From an uncultured Lachnospiraceae bacterium (GTDB lineage Bacteria; Bacillota; Clostridia; Lachnospirales; Lachnospiraceae): a stretch of DNA of 38,961 bases. Numbering within the stretch: the first letter of the stretch is position 1; each line of letters opens with the position of its first letter. Below are positions 32,316 to 38,961 of the stretch, piece after piece. The stretch lies in contig CANPOY010000027.1 of assembly GCA_947575805.1 (NCBI GenBank), forward strand, positions 1-38,961, given 5' to 3'. The notes below the pieces were generated by a model, which did not search any database, had not been told where the DNA came from, and was given only the letters and a program-made list of their open reading frames with translations. The translations under genes were made by a program, and so were the position numbers.

Positions 32316-34523
32316 ATGAATATTATTTATAACGAGAAAACAGGAATTTTTAAACTGGACACGGTTCATACCAGCTATCTGATCGGTCTGGCAGATGAGG
32401 AGGGTTTCATCGGGCATGTTTATTACGGAAAGACAATCAGTGACAGCGACGCCGGATATTTGATGCGCACGGGGGAGCCCCCCTATGTGCCTTCCCGGAA
32501 TAACCGGGACAGAAGCTCCTTTTTTGATGCCTTTCCCATGGAGTATCCTGGCTGTAATACAGGAGATTTCAGAGAGAGCGCCATAGAGGTGCTGGATGCA
32601 GGGGGACATAATGCGGTGGAGCTTACTTACAGGGACCATCGGATCTTTCAGGGGAAGCCGGGCCTCGCCGGGCTTCCGGCCACTTTCGGGAAGGAAGAGG
32701 AGTGCATGACTCTGGAGATTGACGGGGTGGACAAGGTACTGGAGCTGGAAGTCACGCTGCGCTACAGTGTTTTTGCGGATGTAGACGTGATTGCCAGAAG
32801 CGTATCCGTGAAGAATTTGTCCAAAGAGAGCATTTTTCTGACAAAGCTTATGTCTGTCAGTATGGATATGGACGCGGACATAGCCCAGGAGGATTACCGT
32901 CTGCTGACGCTTCACGGCTCCTGGGCCAGGGAGCGGCATATGGATTTCCGGGAAATCGGCTATGGAAAGACCAGTGTGGGCTCCGCCAGGGGAGAATCCT
33001 CCCACCAGGAGCATCCCTTCATGGCGCTGGTATCCGGGACTGCCACCCAGGAGAGGGGCGATGTCTATGGATTTCATTTTGTATATTCCGGCAATTTCCT
33101 TGCCCAGGTGGAAAAGACACAGTTTGACAGTCTCCGGTTACAGATGGGGATCCATCCCAAAAATTTTTGCTGGCAGTTAAAACCAGGAGAAGTCTTTGCG
33201 GCGCCGGAGGTAATTCTGACTTATTCCGCAGAGGGGCTGGGTGGCATGAGCAGAGCTTACCATGACCTGTACCGAAATCATCTGATCAGGAGTCCTTACA
33301 AAGATAAGAAGAGGCCCATTCTGATTAATAACTGGGAGGCCACATACTTTGATTTCAACACGGAAAAGCTGCTGGACATTGCCAGGGAGGCGAAGCGGGC
33401 GGGCATTGAGATGCTTGTCATGGACGACGGATGGTTCGGACACCGAAACGACGACAATAGCAGCCTGGGAGACTGGCAGGTGAACGAGGAGAAGCTGCAG
33501 GGCGGCTTGAAATATCTGGTGGATGAGGTAAACAGAATCGGACTGAAATTTGGCATCTGGTTTGAGCCGGAGATGGTTTCGCCGGACTCCGACCTGTATC
33601 GCGCCCACCCGGACTGGGCGATCGCCGTTCCGGGCCGGGTTCCCTGCCGTTCCAGAAATCAGTATGTCCTCGACCTGACCAGGCGGGAGGTGCTGGAGCA
33701 TGTATACCGCTCGGTGTCAGAGGTGCTTCACAGCGCAAATATTGAGTATGTGAAATGGGATATGAACCGCCAGCTTTGCGATCTTGGCAGTCTGTATCTG
33801 GGCAGGGACAATCAGGGGGAGCTCAGCCACCGTTATGTGCTTGCGGTTTATGAGCTGCAGGAGCGGATCACCCGGGAATTTCCCGATCTGCTTCTGGAGA
33901 ATTGCTCCGGCGGCGGAGCAAGGTTTGATCCCGGTATGCTTTATTTCAGTCCGCAGATCTGGTGCTCCGACGATACGGATGCCATTGAGCGGCTTACCAT
34001 TCAGGAAGGCACGGCGCTGATTTATCCTCTTTCCACTATGGGAGCCCATGTGTCGGACTGCCCCAACCATACGGTGGGCAGGAACACTCCTTTTTCCACC
34101 AGGGGCAATGTGGCCCTGGCCGGCACTTTTGGCTACGAGCTGGATATTACGAAAATTTCTGAGACGGACAGGAACCAGATTCCGGAGCAGGTGGCGCTTT
34201 ATCATAAATATAACGACCTGGTGAGGCGGGGGGATTACTATCGAATCGCCTCTTATCGCAGCAACCATTTCTTTGATTGCTACGGCGTGGTAGCAAAGGA
34301 TAAGAAGGAAGCGTTGTTCACCTTTGTACAGGTGCTGAGACGTCCCAACTATCACAGCCGAATCATCAAACTGGCGGGGCTGGACGCCGCAATGAGGTAC
34401 AGACACGAGGAAACCGGCAAGCGATACAGTGGAGATACTTTGATGAACGCGGGGATTCCTGTGCAGGAAATGTGGGGGGATTTTCAGTCGAAGCTGATTC
34501 ATCTCACGGCAGAGGGGGAATAG
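32316..34523 (+). CDS. Alpha-galactosidase, glycoside hydrolase family 36
   Basis: A 735-residue cytoplasmic enzyme (no signal peptide) that removes alpha-1,6-galactose from oligosaccharides such as raffinose, melibiose or galactomannan fragments. The large N-terminal beta-sandwich (about residues 1-340) precedes the barrel, which begins near PILINNWEATYFDFN. The motifs LVMDDGWFGHR, FGIWFEPEMVSPDSDLYR and YVKWDMNR (nucleophile D482) are visible, and WCSDDTDAIERL carries the acid/base D552. The 70-residue gap between the two catalytic Asp matches known GH36 enzymes. I chose ATG 32316 because AAAGGAGCAG precedes it. It is the first gene of the putative mannan-oligosaccharide cluster. Confidence 0.95.
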   Translation: MNIIYNEKTGIFKLDTVHTSYLIGLADEEGFIGHVYYGKTISDSDAGYLMRTGEPPYVPSRNNRDRSSFFDAFPMEYPGCNTGDFRESAIEVLDAGGHNAVELTYRDHRIFQGKPGLAGLPATFGKEEECMTLEIDGVDKVLELEVTLRYSVFADVDVIARSVSVKNLSKESIFLTKLMSVSMDMDADIAQEDYRLLTLHGSWARERHMDFREIGYGKTSVGSARGESSHQEHPFMALVSGTATQERGDVYGFHFVYSGNFLAQVEKTQFDSLRLQMGIHPKNFCWQLKPGEVFAAPEVILTYSAEGLGGMSRAYHDLYRNHLIRSPYKDKKRPILINNWEATYFDFNTEKLLDIAREAKRAGIEMLVMDDGWFGHRNDDNSSLGDWQVNEEKLQGGLKYLVDEVNRIGLKFGIWFEPEMVSPDSDLYRAHPDWAIAVPGRVPCRSRNQYVLDLTRREVLEHVYRSVSEVLHSANIEYVKWDMNRQLCDLGSLYLGRDNQGELSHRYVLAVYELQERITREFPDLLLENCSGGGARFDPGMLYFSPQIWCSDDTDAIERLTIQEGTALIYPLSTMGAHVSDCPNHTVGRNTPFSTRGNVALAGTFGYELDITKISETDRNQIPEQVALYHKYNDLVRRGDYYRIASYRSNHFFDCYGVVAKDKKEALFTFVQVLRRPNYHSRIIKLAGLDAAMRYRHEETGKRYSGDTLMNAGIPVQEMWGDFQSKLIHLTAEGE

Positions 34524-34526
34524 CCT

Positions 34527-34568
34527 ATGGCGAAAGCGGTAAAACCTGCGGACTATTTGGCAAATTGA
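34527..34568 (+). other. 13-codon ORF between the alpha-galactosidase and esterase genes
   Basis: ATG at 34527 with GGGGG 8 bp upstream, giving a 13-residue hydrophilic peptide (MAKAVKPADYLAN) and a TGA. It starts 4 bp after the alpha-galactosidase stop. It may be a translated spacer or leader, or a remnant of a lost gene. I see no other evidence for function. Confidence 0.25.
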
Positions 34569-34632
34569 GAGGCTGTATCATTGGGGGAGCAAATCCGGGA
34601 ATCCTGAAAAAGAATGGACCATGGAGGTTAGT

Positions 34633-35760
34633 ATGAAATTAAATTACGAAGCGGCGGTGGCAAACCGCGGTAATCAGGCCAGAGTTAAAAATGTATTTCA
34701 GCGGGCAGCGAAGGGAGAGAAGCTGACTATCGGATTCATAGGCGGTTCCATCACCCAGGGGTTTGATGCAACGGATCCGAAACTCTGCTATGCTTACCAT
34801 GTATATGAGTGGTGGTGTAAGACCTTTCCGAAGTCGGAATTTGCGTATATAAACGCCGGCATCGGTGCCACTGATTCCCAGTTTGGCTGTGCCAGGGTGG
34901 ACAGTGACCTTCTGTCCTACAGGCCGGATTTCGTGATCGTGGAATTCTCGGTAAACGAAGGTTCCACCCCGCATTATCTGGAGACCTATGAAGGACTGGT
35001 ACGCAGGATCTGCAGCGCAGAGTGGAGGCCGGCAGTGCTGTTGGTACATAATGTGTGCTATGACAGCGGGGCAAACGCCCAGCTGATTCACGGCAAGGTG
35101 GGCCGGTATTATGAACTGCCTGCAGTCAGTATGCAGAGCTGTATCTACCCGGAACTTTTGGCAGGACGGCTGGAGAATCGCGTGATCACGCCGGATGATC
35201 TGCACCCCAACGATTACGGGCATGAGATTGTGGCGTCCGTTATCACTTACTTTCTGGAAAAGATATTGGCTGACGCGGGGGACGGGGAAGAGCCGGCGGA
35301 GGTAAAGCCGGAACCGCTTACAGCCAACGCTTACCAGCATTCCGTCCGCTACCGGAACGACAACGCGTCTCCCGTTTTGGCAGGATTTGTTCTCGACAAT
35401 GAGCCGCAGCAGGGGATCACGGACATTTTCAAAAAGGGCTGGACGGCTTCCGAAAAGGGAGCATCCATTGTGTTTGAGGTGGAGGGCAGCTGTATCGGTG
35501 TGCAGTACCGCAAGACGATTCAGCTTCCCGCACCGGTGGCAGAGCTGATTCTGGACGGAGATGAAGCACACCCTCATATTCTGGACGCTAATTTTGATCT
35601 GACCTGGGGGGATAAACTGGAACTGGATACGGTGCTGGAGCACGGAGAGGATCGAAAGCATCGGGTGGAGATTCGTATAAAGGAGTCGCATGAGGCAGAT
35701 AAGCTGCCTTTTTACCTTGTGTCGGTGATCGTGTCAGGGAAAGGCGTGGGGGCGCGTTGA
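34633..35760 (+). CDS. SGNH/GDSL hydrolase with C-terminal beta-sandwich, probable carbohydrate acetylesterase
   Basis: A 375-residue cytoplasmic protein (no signal peptide). The N-terminal SGNH domain (about residues 30-215) has all four blocks: GGSITQG with nucleophile S39, NAGIGATDS, VEFSVNEG with N108, and DDLHPNDYGH with D188 and H191. From about residue 235 a second all-beta region follows, like a carbohydrate-binding module. The order SGNH then beta-sandwich resembles the CE17 mannan O-acetylesterases of Roseburia rather than CE2 (beta-sandwich first). That match is by layout only. I chose ATG 34633 because GGAGG sits 5 bp upstream. The ATG at 34621 overlaps that very ribosome binding site. 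Its place between GH36 and GH1 genes supports removal of acetyl groups from oligosaccharides. Confidence 0.78.
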   Translation: MKLNYEAAVANRGNQARVKNVFQRAAKGEKLTIGFIGGSITQGFDATDPKLCYAYHVYEWWCKTFPKSEFAYINAGIGATDSQFGCARVDSDLLSYRPDFVIVEFSVNEGSTPHYLETYEGLVRRICSAEWRPAVLLVHNVCYDSGANAQLIHGKVGRYYELPAVSMQSCIYPELLAGRLENRVITPDDLHPNDYGHEIVASVITYFLEKILADAGDGEEPAEVKPEPLTANAYQHSVRYRNDNASPVLAGFVLDNEPQQGITDIFKKGWTASEKGASIVFEVEGSCIGVQYRKTIQLPAPVAELILDGDEAHPHILDANFDLTWGDKLELDTVLEHGEDRKHRVEIRIKESHEADKLPFYLVSVIVSGKGVGAR

Positions 35761-35812
35761 CAGGAACCACTGCCTCCGCCGACGAATAAGAAAGTGAAAT
35801 GGGGTATCAAAA

Positions 35813-36322
35813 ATGAAAAAAGGAAGAATTGTTTTTTTGAACGGAGTGACAAGCGCAGGGAAAACATCCATCGTCGAAGCCCTTCAGGAGCGCGATGACG
35901 TATTCTTCTATGTGGTTGCAAATGATTTGTTCGAGGAGATGGTGGGCGACAAGTATCTGCGTGAAAACTATTGGAAATACTTAAGCGAAGTCATTATCAT
36001 GATGTATCACACTGCGAAGCTCTATTCAGATATGGGTAAAAATATTCTGATCGACGGAATTCTGGTGGAAAGAGAGGAAATAAAGCCTCATTATCAGCAG
36101 TTGACAGAAATCCTCAAGGATAATCCACTGGATGTAGTGGAGGTATATTGCCCGCTGGATATATGCAGGGAAAGAAATAACAAACGGGGCGACAGATACG
36201 AAACGCAGTCGGAGGAACAGCAAAAGCTGATGGCAAAGGATATAGTGTACAGCCTGAGAGTGGATACAAGTCTGCACAGCGCAGCGGAATGCGCGGAGAC
36301 GATTGTGAGGGAACTGTTTTAA
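35813..36322 (+). CDS. P-loop kinase of the chloramphenicol 3-O-phosphotransferase-like family
   Basis: A 169-residue protein. Walker A is GVTSAGKTS (residues 11-19) right after a buried beta strand. D38 (VVANDLFEEM) falls where chloramphenicol phosphotransferase has its catalytic Asp (D37). A DGILVE segment and the CPLDICRERNNKRGDR lid region follow, with Arg residues suited to binding phosphate. The founding member phosphorylates chloramphenicol, but most family members have unknown substrates. Here the gene lies inside a glycan-degradation cluster, between the esterase gene and the GH1-isomerase fusion, so a sugar or sugar-derivative substrate is possible. That is inference. GGGG is 9 bp before the ATG. 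Confidence 0.75.
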   Translation: MKKGRIVFLNGVTSAGKTSIVEALQERDDVFFYVVANDLFEEMVGDKYLRENYWKYLSEVIIMMYHTAKLYSDMGKNILIDGILVEREEIKPHYQQLTEILKDNPLDVVEVYCPLDICRERNNKRGDRYETQSEEQQKLMAKDIVYSLRVDTSLHSAAECAETIVRELF

Positions 36323-36387
36323 GGGACACAGGGAAAATTTATCTGAAATTCCGGTTCCAAAACAAAAAGCAGGGAGAAACGAAAAAG

Positions 36388-38700
36388 ATGGAAGCTATGT
36401 TTGACAAAGACTTTGTCTGGGGCGTTGCCAGCAGCGCTTACCAGGTAGAGGGAACTGATCCGGGGGACGGAAGGGGAAAATGCGTGTGGGATACCTTCGC
36501 GGAAGCAGGCAGAGTGTTTGAGGGCCAGACAGCCGACGTTTCCTGCGACCATATGCACCGTTACAGAGAAGATTATGCCCTGATGCGTAATCTGGGGATA
36601 AAGGCGTATCGCTTTTCCCTAAACTGGGCAAGGCTTATTCCTACAGGAGACGGGGCGGTGAACCCTAAGGCAGTGGAGCTGTACAGGAATATGCTTCTCT
36701 CCATGAGGGAGAACGGGATCACCCCCTATATCACGCTGTTTCACTGGGAATTTCCCCAGGCGCTTCAGGACAGGGGCGGCTGGCTGAATCCGGATGTGGC
36801 GGAATGGTTCGGGAAATATGCAAGGGTGGCAGCGGAGAACTTTTCCGATTTGTGCGATAATTTTATTACCATTAACGAACCCCAGTGTGCAGTGGGGCTG
36901 GGACATTTGAGCGGTGTTCACGCGCCGGGACTTAAGCTTTCTTATCAGGAGACCTTTCTGATCGCCCATAACCTCTTAAAGGCTCATGGGAAGGCAGTTA
37001 TGATGCTGCGGAAATATGCAGGAAGGCCGATACGGATAGGGTATGCGCCTACAGGAGGCGTGGCGTATCCTTACACGGATTCACCGGAGGATATTGCGGC
37101 GGCAAAGAAGGTTTATTTTGGATTTTACAATCCTATGAACAACTGGACCTGGAATGTGGCATGGTTTTCCGATCCTGTATTTCTGGGGCATTATCCGGAA
37201 GAGGGACTGGAGAAGTTTCGGGAGTACCTGCCGGAAATTACCGATGAGGACATGGAGCTGATTCATCAGCCGTTGGATTTCATGGGACAGAATATTTATA
37301 ATGGCTATTACGTCAGGGCCGGACAGGACGGAGAGCCGGAATTTGTCACCAGGGAGCCGGGGTTTCCTAAAACCGGAACGGATTGGCCGGTGACGCCGAG
37401 GGCCTTCTACTACGGGATTCGCTTCCTGTGGGAACGATATTCCCTGCCGCTTTATATTACGGAAAACGGCATGGGATGTCATGACAATGTGGCATCCGAC
37501 GGCAGAGTGCATGACAACGACAGGATCACTTTCCTGGACAGCTATATAGGAGCAATGCAGAAAGCCGTGAAGGAGGGGGTGGATGTCAGGGGATATTTCC
37601 TGTGGACATTCCTGGATAATTTCGAGTGGAGTGACGGCTATAAGCAGCGCTTCGGTATTGTATATGTCAATTATCAGACTCAGAAGAGGATCGTAAAGGA
37701 CTCCGCATTCTGGTATCAGGAGGTCATAAAAAGCAGGGGCGCAAATCTTTCCTGTAATCATCCCTGCCGGGATATTTTGTTCCTGAATCCCGTGTTTACC
37801 CATAATATCTGGGGTGGAAGCAGACTGCGGGAGGACTTCGGATATGCGGTGGAAGGAACGGACATCGGAGAATGCTGGGGCATTTCCGCCCATCCCAATG
37901 GGGAGGGAACGATTCGGGACGGGGCCTATGCCGGTGTAAGGCTGTCGGAGCTTTGGCGGACCCATCCTGAGATGTTCGGAAATGTGAAACAGGATCGTTT
38001 CCCCCTTCTGGTGAAGATTATTGATGCCAGAGAGAATCTGAGCATTCAGGTGCATCCGGACGATGCCTATGCCGGGGCTCATGAGAACGGTTCCCTGGGG
38101 AAGACCGAGTGCTGGTATGTGCTGGACTGCCCTGAAGGGGCGTCTCTTGTGATCGGCCATAATGCCGGGACAAGGGAAGAGCTGGCGGACATGATTCATC
38201 AGGGCCGCTGGGAAGAATTTATCCGGGAGATTCCCGTGAAGAAGGGAGACTTTATCCAGATCGATCCCGGCACCGTCCATGCCATTAAGGGCGGGCTGCT
38301 GATCCTGGAGACGCAGCAGAACAGTGATATAACCTATCGGGTTTACGATTATGACCGGCTTTCGGACGGCAAGCCCAGACAGCTTCATGTTGAACAGAGC
38401 ATAGACGTGATCACCGTTCCTGCAAAGTCCATGGAGGACAGTGTCATGTATGCAGCCGATCTGCCCGTAAACAGTCTTAATGAACTTTATTACTGCAATA
38501 ATTACCGTATTTACAAGGTAAATGTGGACGACAGGTTTGTCTTTGCACCTGACGCCCCCTTCCTGCTGGCGACAGTTTTGTCAGGTGACGGCATTGTCAA
38601 TAGCCAGCCCTTGAAAAAAGGAGACCATTTCCTGGTGCCAAACGGGGTAAAACAATTGGAGTTTACAGGGAAGATGGAACTGATCCTGTCAAGGGTGTAA
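36388..38700 (+). CDS. Fusion protein: GH1 beta-glycosidase joined to type I mannose-6-phosphate isomerase
   Basis: A single 770-residue reading frame with two full enzymes. Residues 1 to about 450 are a GH1 beta-glycosidase: WGVASSAYQVEG, acid/base E164 (TINEPQ), nucleophile E359 (TENGMG) and FLDNFEWSDGYKQRFG. The Glu-Trp pair in the last motif marks non-phosphorylated sugars as substrate, not 6-phospho-glycosides. After a linker of about 15 residues (SRGANLSCNHPCRD), residues about 463-770 are a class I phosphomannose isomerase starting at FLNPVFTHNIWGG. It has zinc ligands Q554, H556, E574 and H631 and catalytic R651 (ITYRVYD). Both halves have normal length. No start codon with a ribosome binding site lies at the junction. 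I chose ATG 36388 for its upstream GGGAG. Separate genes wrongly joined by an error would need loss of a stop. Confidence 0.9.
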   Translation: MEAMFDKDFVWGVASSAYQVEGTDPGDGRGKCVWDTFAEAGRVFEGQTADVSCDHMHRYREDYALMRNLGIKAYRFSLNWARLIPTGDGAVNPKAVELYRNMLLSMRENGITPYITLFHWEFPQALQDRGGWLNPDVAEWFGKYARVAAENFSDLCDNFITINEPQCAVGLGHLSGVHAPGLKLSYQETFLIAHNLLKAHGKAVMMLRKYAGRPIRIGYAPTGGVAYPYTDSPEDIAAAKKVYFGFYNPMNNWTWNVAWFSDPVFLGHYPEEGLEKFREYLPEITDEDMELIHQPLDFMGQNIYNGYYVRAGQDGEPEFVTREPGFPKTGTDWPVTPRAFYYGIRFLWERYSLPLYITENGMGCHDNVASDGRVHDNDRITFLDSYIGAMQKAVKEGVDVRGYFLWTFLDNFEWSDGYKQRFGIVYVNYQTQKRIVKDSAFWYQEVIKSRGANLSCNHPCRDILFLNPVFTHNIWGGSRLREDFGYAVEGTDIGECWGISAHPNGEGTIRDGAYAGVRLSELWRTHPEMFGNVKQDRFPLLVKIIDARENLSIQVHPDDAYAGAHENGSLGKTECWYVLDCPEGASLVIGHNAGTREELADMIHQGRWEEFIREIPVKKGDFIQIDPGTVHAIKGGLLILETQQNSDITYRVYDYDRLSDGKPRQLHVEQSIDVITVPAKSMEDSVMYAADLPVNSLNELYYCNNYRIYKVNVDDRFVFAPDAPFLLATVLSGDGIVNSQPLKKGDHFLVPNGVKQLEFTGKMELILSRV

Positions 38701-38739
38701 AAGGAAAACGGCCGGACTGAGAAAAGAATAATTGTTAAG

Positions 38740-38771
38740 AAAGCAGAGGTTCAAGAAAGTCTCTGCTTTTT
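38740..38771 (+). terminator. Terminator after the GH1-isomerase gene
   Basis: A 9-bp stem AAAGCAGAG / CTCTGCTTT with a 12-nt loop and a T run, 40 bp past the stop codon. It ends the galactosidase-to-fusion cluster. Confidence 0.8.
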
Positions 38772-38862
38772 GCATGTGTACCCGAAGGCACGCATTACTC
38801 TTTCAATCAGAGAATGGATGACCACAGGCAATTGGTTTGTTTTCCCGTTAAGATATAGTCGG

Positions 38863-38920
38863 ATATTGCCAATAACGGACGCTTATATTGCCAATGATAA
38901 AAATAAGGATGACGTATAAT
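38863..38920 (+). promoter_or_regulatory. Regulatory region of the next gene, with tandem repeats and a -10 box
   Basis: ATATTGCCAAT occurs at 38863-38873 and again at 38885-38895, a 22-bp period that puts both on the same DNA face. An inverted half-site GGCAAT is at 38828-38833. TATAAT follows at 38915-38920 with no -35 at proper spacing. This pattern fits an activator-dependent promoter reading out of the window. The last 40 bp show no start codon I can support. Confidence 0.45.
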
Positions 38921-38961
38921 AAGTTTCGCAAATTAATTTCATAAAAATAGACATGGTCTAT

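Noticed and set aside
35813..36322. Chloramphenicol resistance gene
   Set aside because: The family resemblance is real, but the neighbours are glycan enzymes and there is no resistance or mobile context.
37081..38388. 435-codon minus-strand ORF opposite the GH1-isomerase fusion
   Set aside because: It is a long antisense frame produced by the codon bias of the fusion gene. The protein shows no family motifs.

Overview
The window looks like a chromosomal segment of a gut-type Clostridia, most likely family Lachnospiraceae. The grounds are protein-level resemblance, strong GGAGG-type ribosome binding sites, Gram-positive style promoters (TTGNNN/17/TATAAT), a tRNA gene without an encoded CCA, and an L,D-transpeptidase and VanY-type peptidase set. 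There are no phage genes, insertion sequences, integrases or CRISPR arrays. Most genes are ordinary housekeeping or biosynthetic genes. The accessory-looking parts are the right end and a few small loci.

Layout from the left. Positions 1-259 hold the 3' end of an unidentified gene. A beta-propeller lactonase follows (325-1374) and ends in a clear terminator. On the minus strand are a 36-residue mini-protein candidate (1627-1737) and aroC (1856-2968). Plus-strand genes then run through a VanY-like D,D-carboxypeptidase, tgt, yajC, leuB, ilvD, ilvB, an L,D-transpeptidase, serC and serA (3310-14725). A bidirectional terminator at 14828-14858 separates serA from a broken minus-strand lipoprotein gene (14961-15903) and a 94-residue unknown (16076-16360). 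A repeat- and hairpin-rich leader (16389-16582) precedes a DUF1015 gene, followed by glgB, an MscS channel and tRNA-Thr(CGT). An ABC permease/ATPase pair lies on the minus strand at 21625-23197.

From 23368 the plus strand carries argH, asd, a degenerate-GGDEF/active-EAL protein, a DUF234-type ATPase, topoisomerase III and a left-handed beta-helix protein. The last five (asd onward) are tightly spaced and end at a terminator at 32050-32105.

The most interesting section is 32316-38700. It holds a GH36 alpha-galactosidase, a two-domain SGNH esterase, a chloramphenicol-phosphotransferase-like P-loop kinase, and one continuous reading frame joining a complete GH1 beta-glycosidase to a complete type I mannose-6-phosphate isomerase. 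Together these look like a small intracellular pathway for acetylated galacto(gluco)mannan oligosaccharides: remove galactose, remove acetyl, release glucose or mannose, and isomerise mannose-6-phosphate. The step between free mannose and mannose-6-phosphate needs a kinase, and the small kinase encoded between the esterase and the fusion is a candidate. That last assignment is inference.

The window closes with a terminator (38740-38771) and the regulatory region of an unseen gene, marked by two 11-bp direct repeats 22 bp apart and a TATAAT box. Amino-acid biosynthesis is prominent (chorismate, leucine/isoleucine/valine, serine, arginine, and aspartate-derived amino acids). Partner genes such as ilvN, ilvC, leuACD and argG are not in the window.
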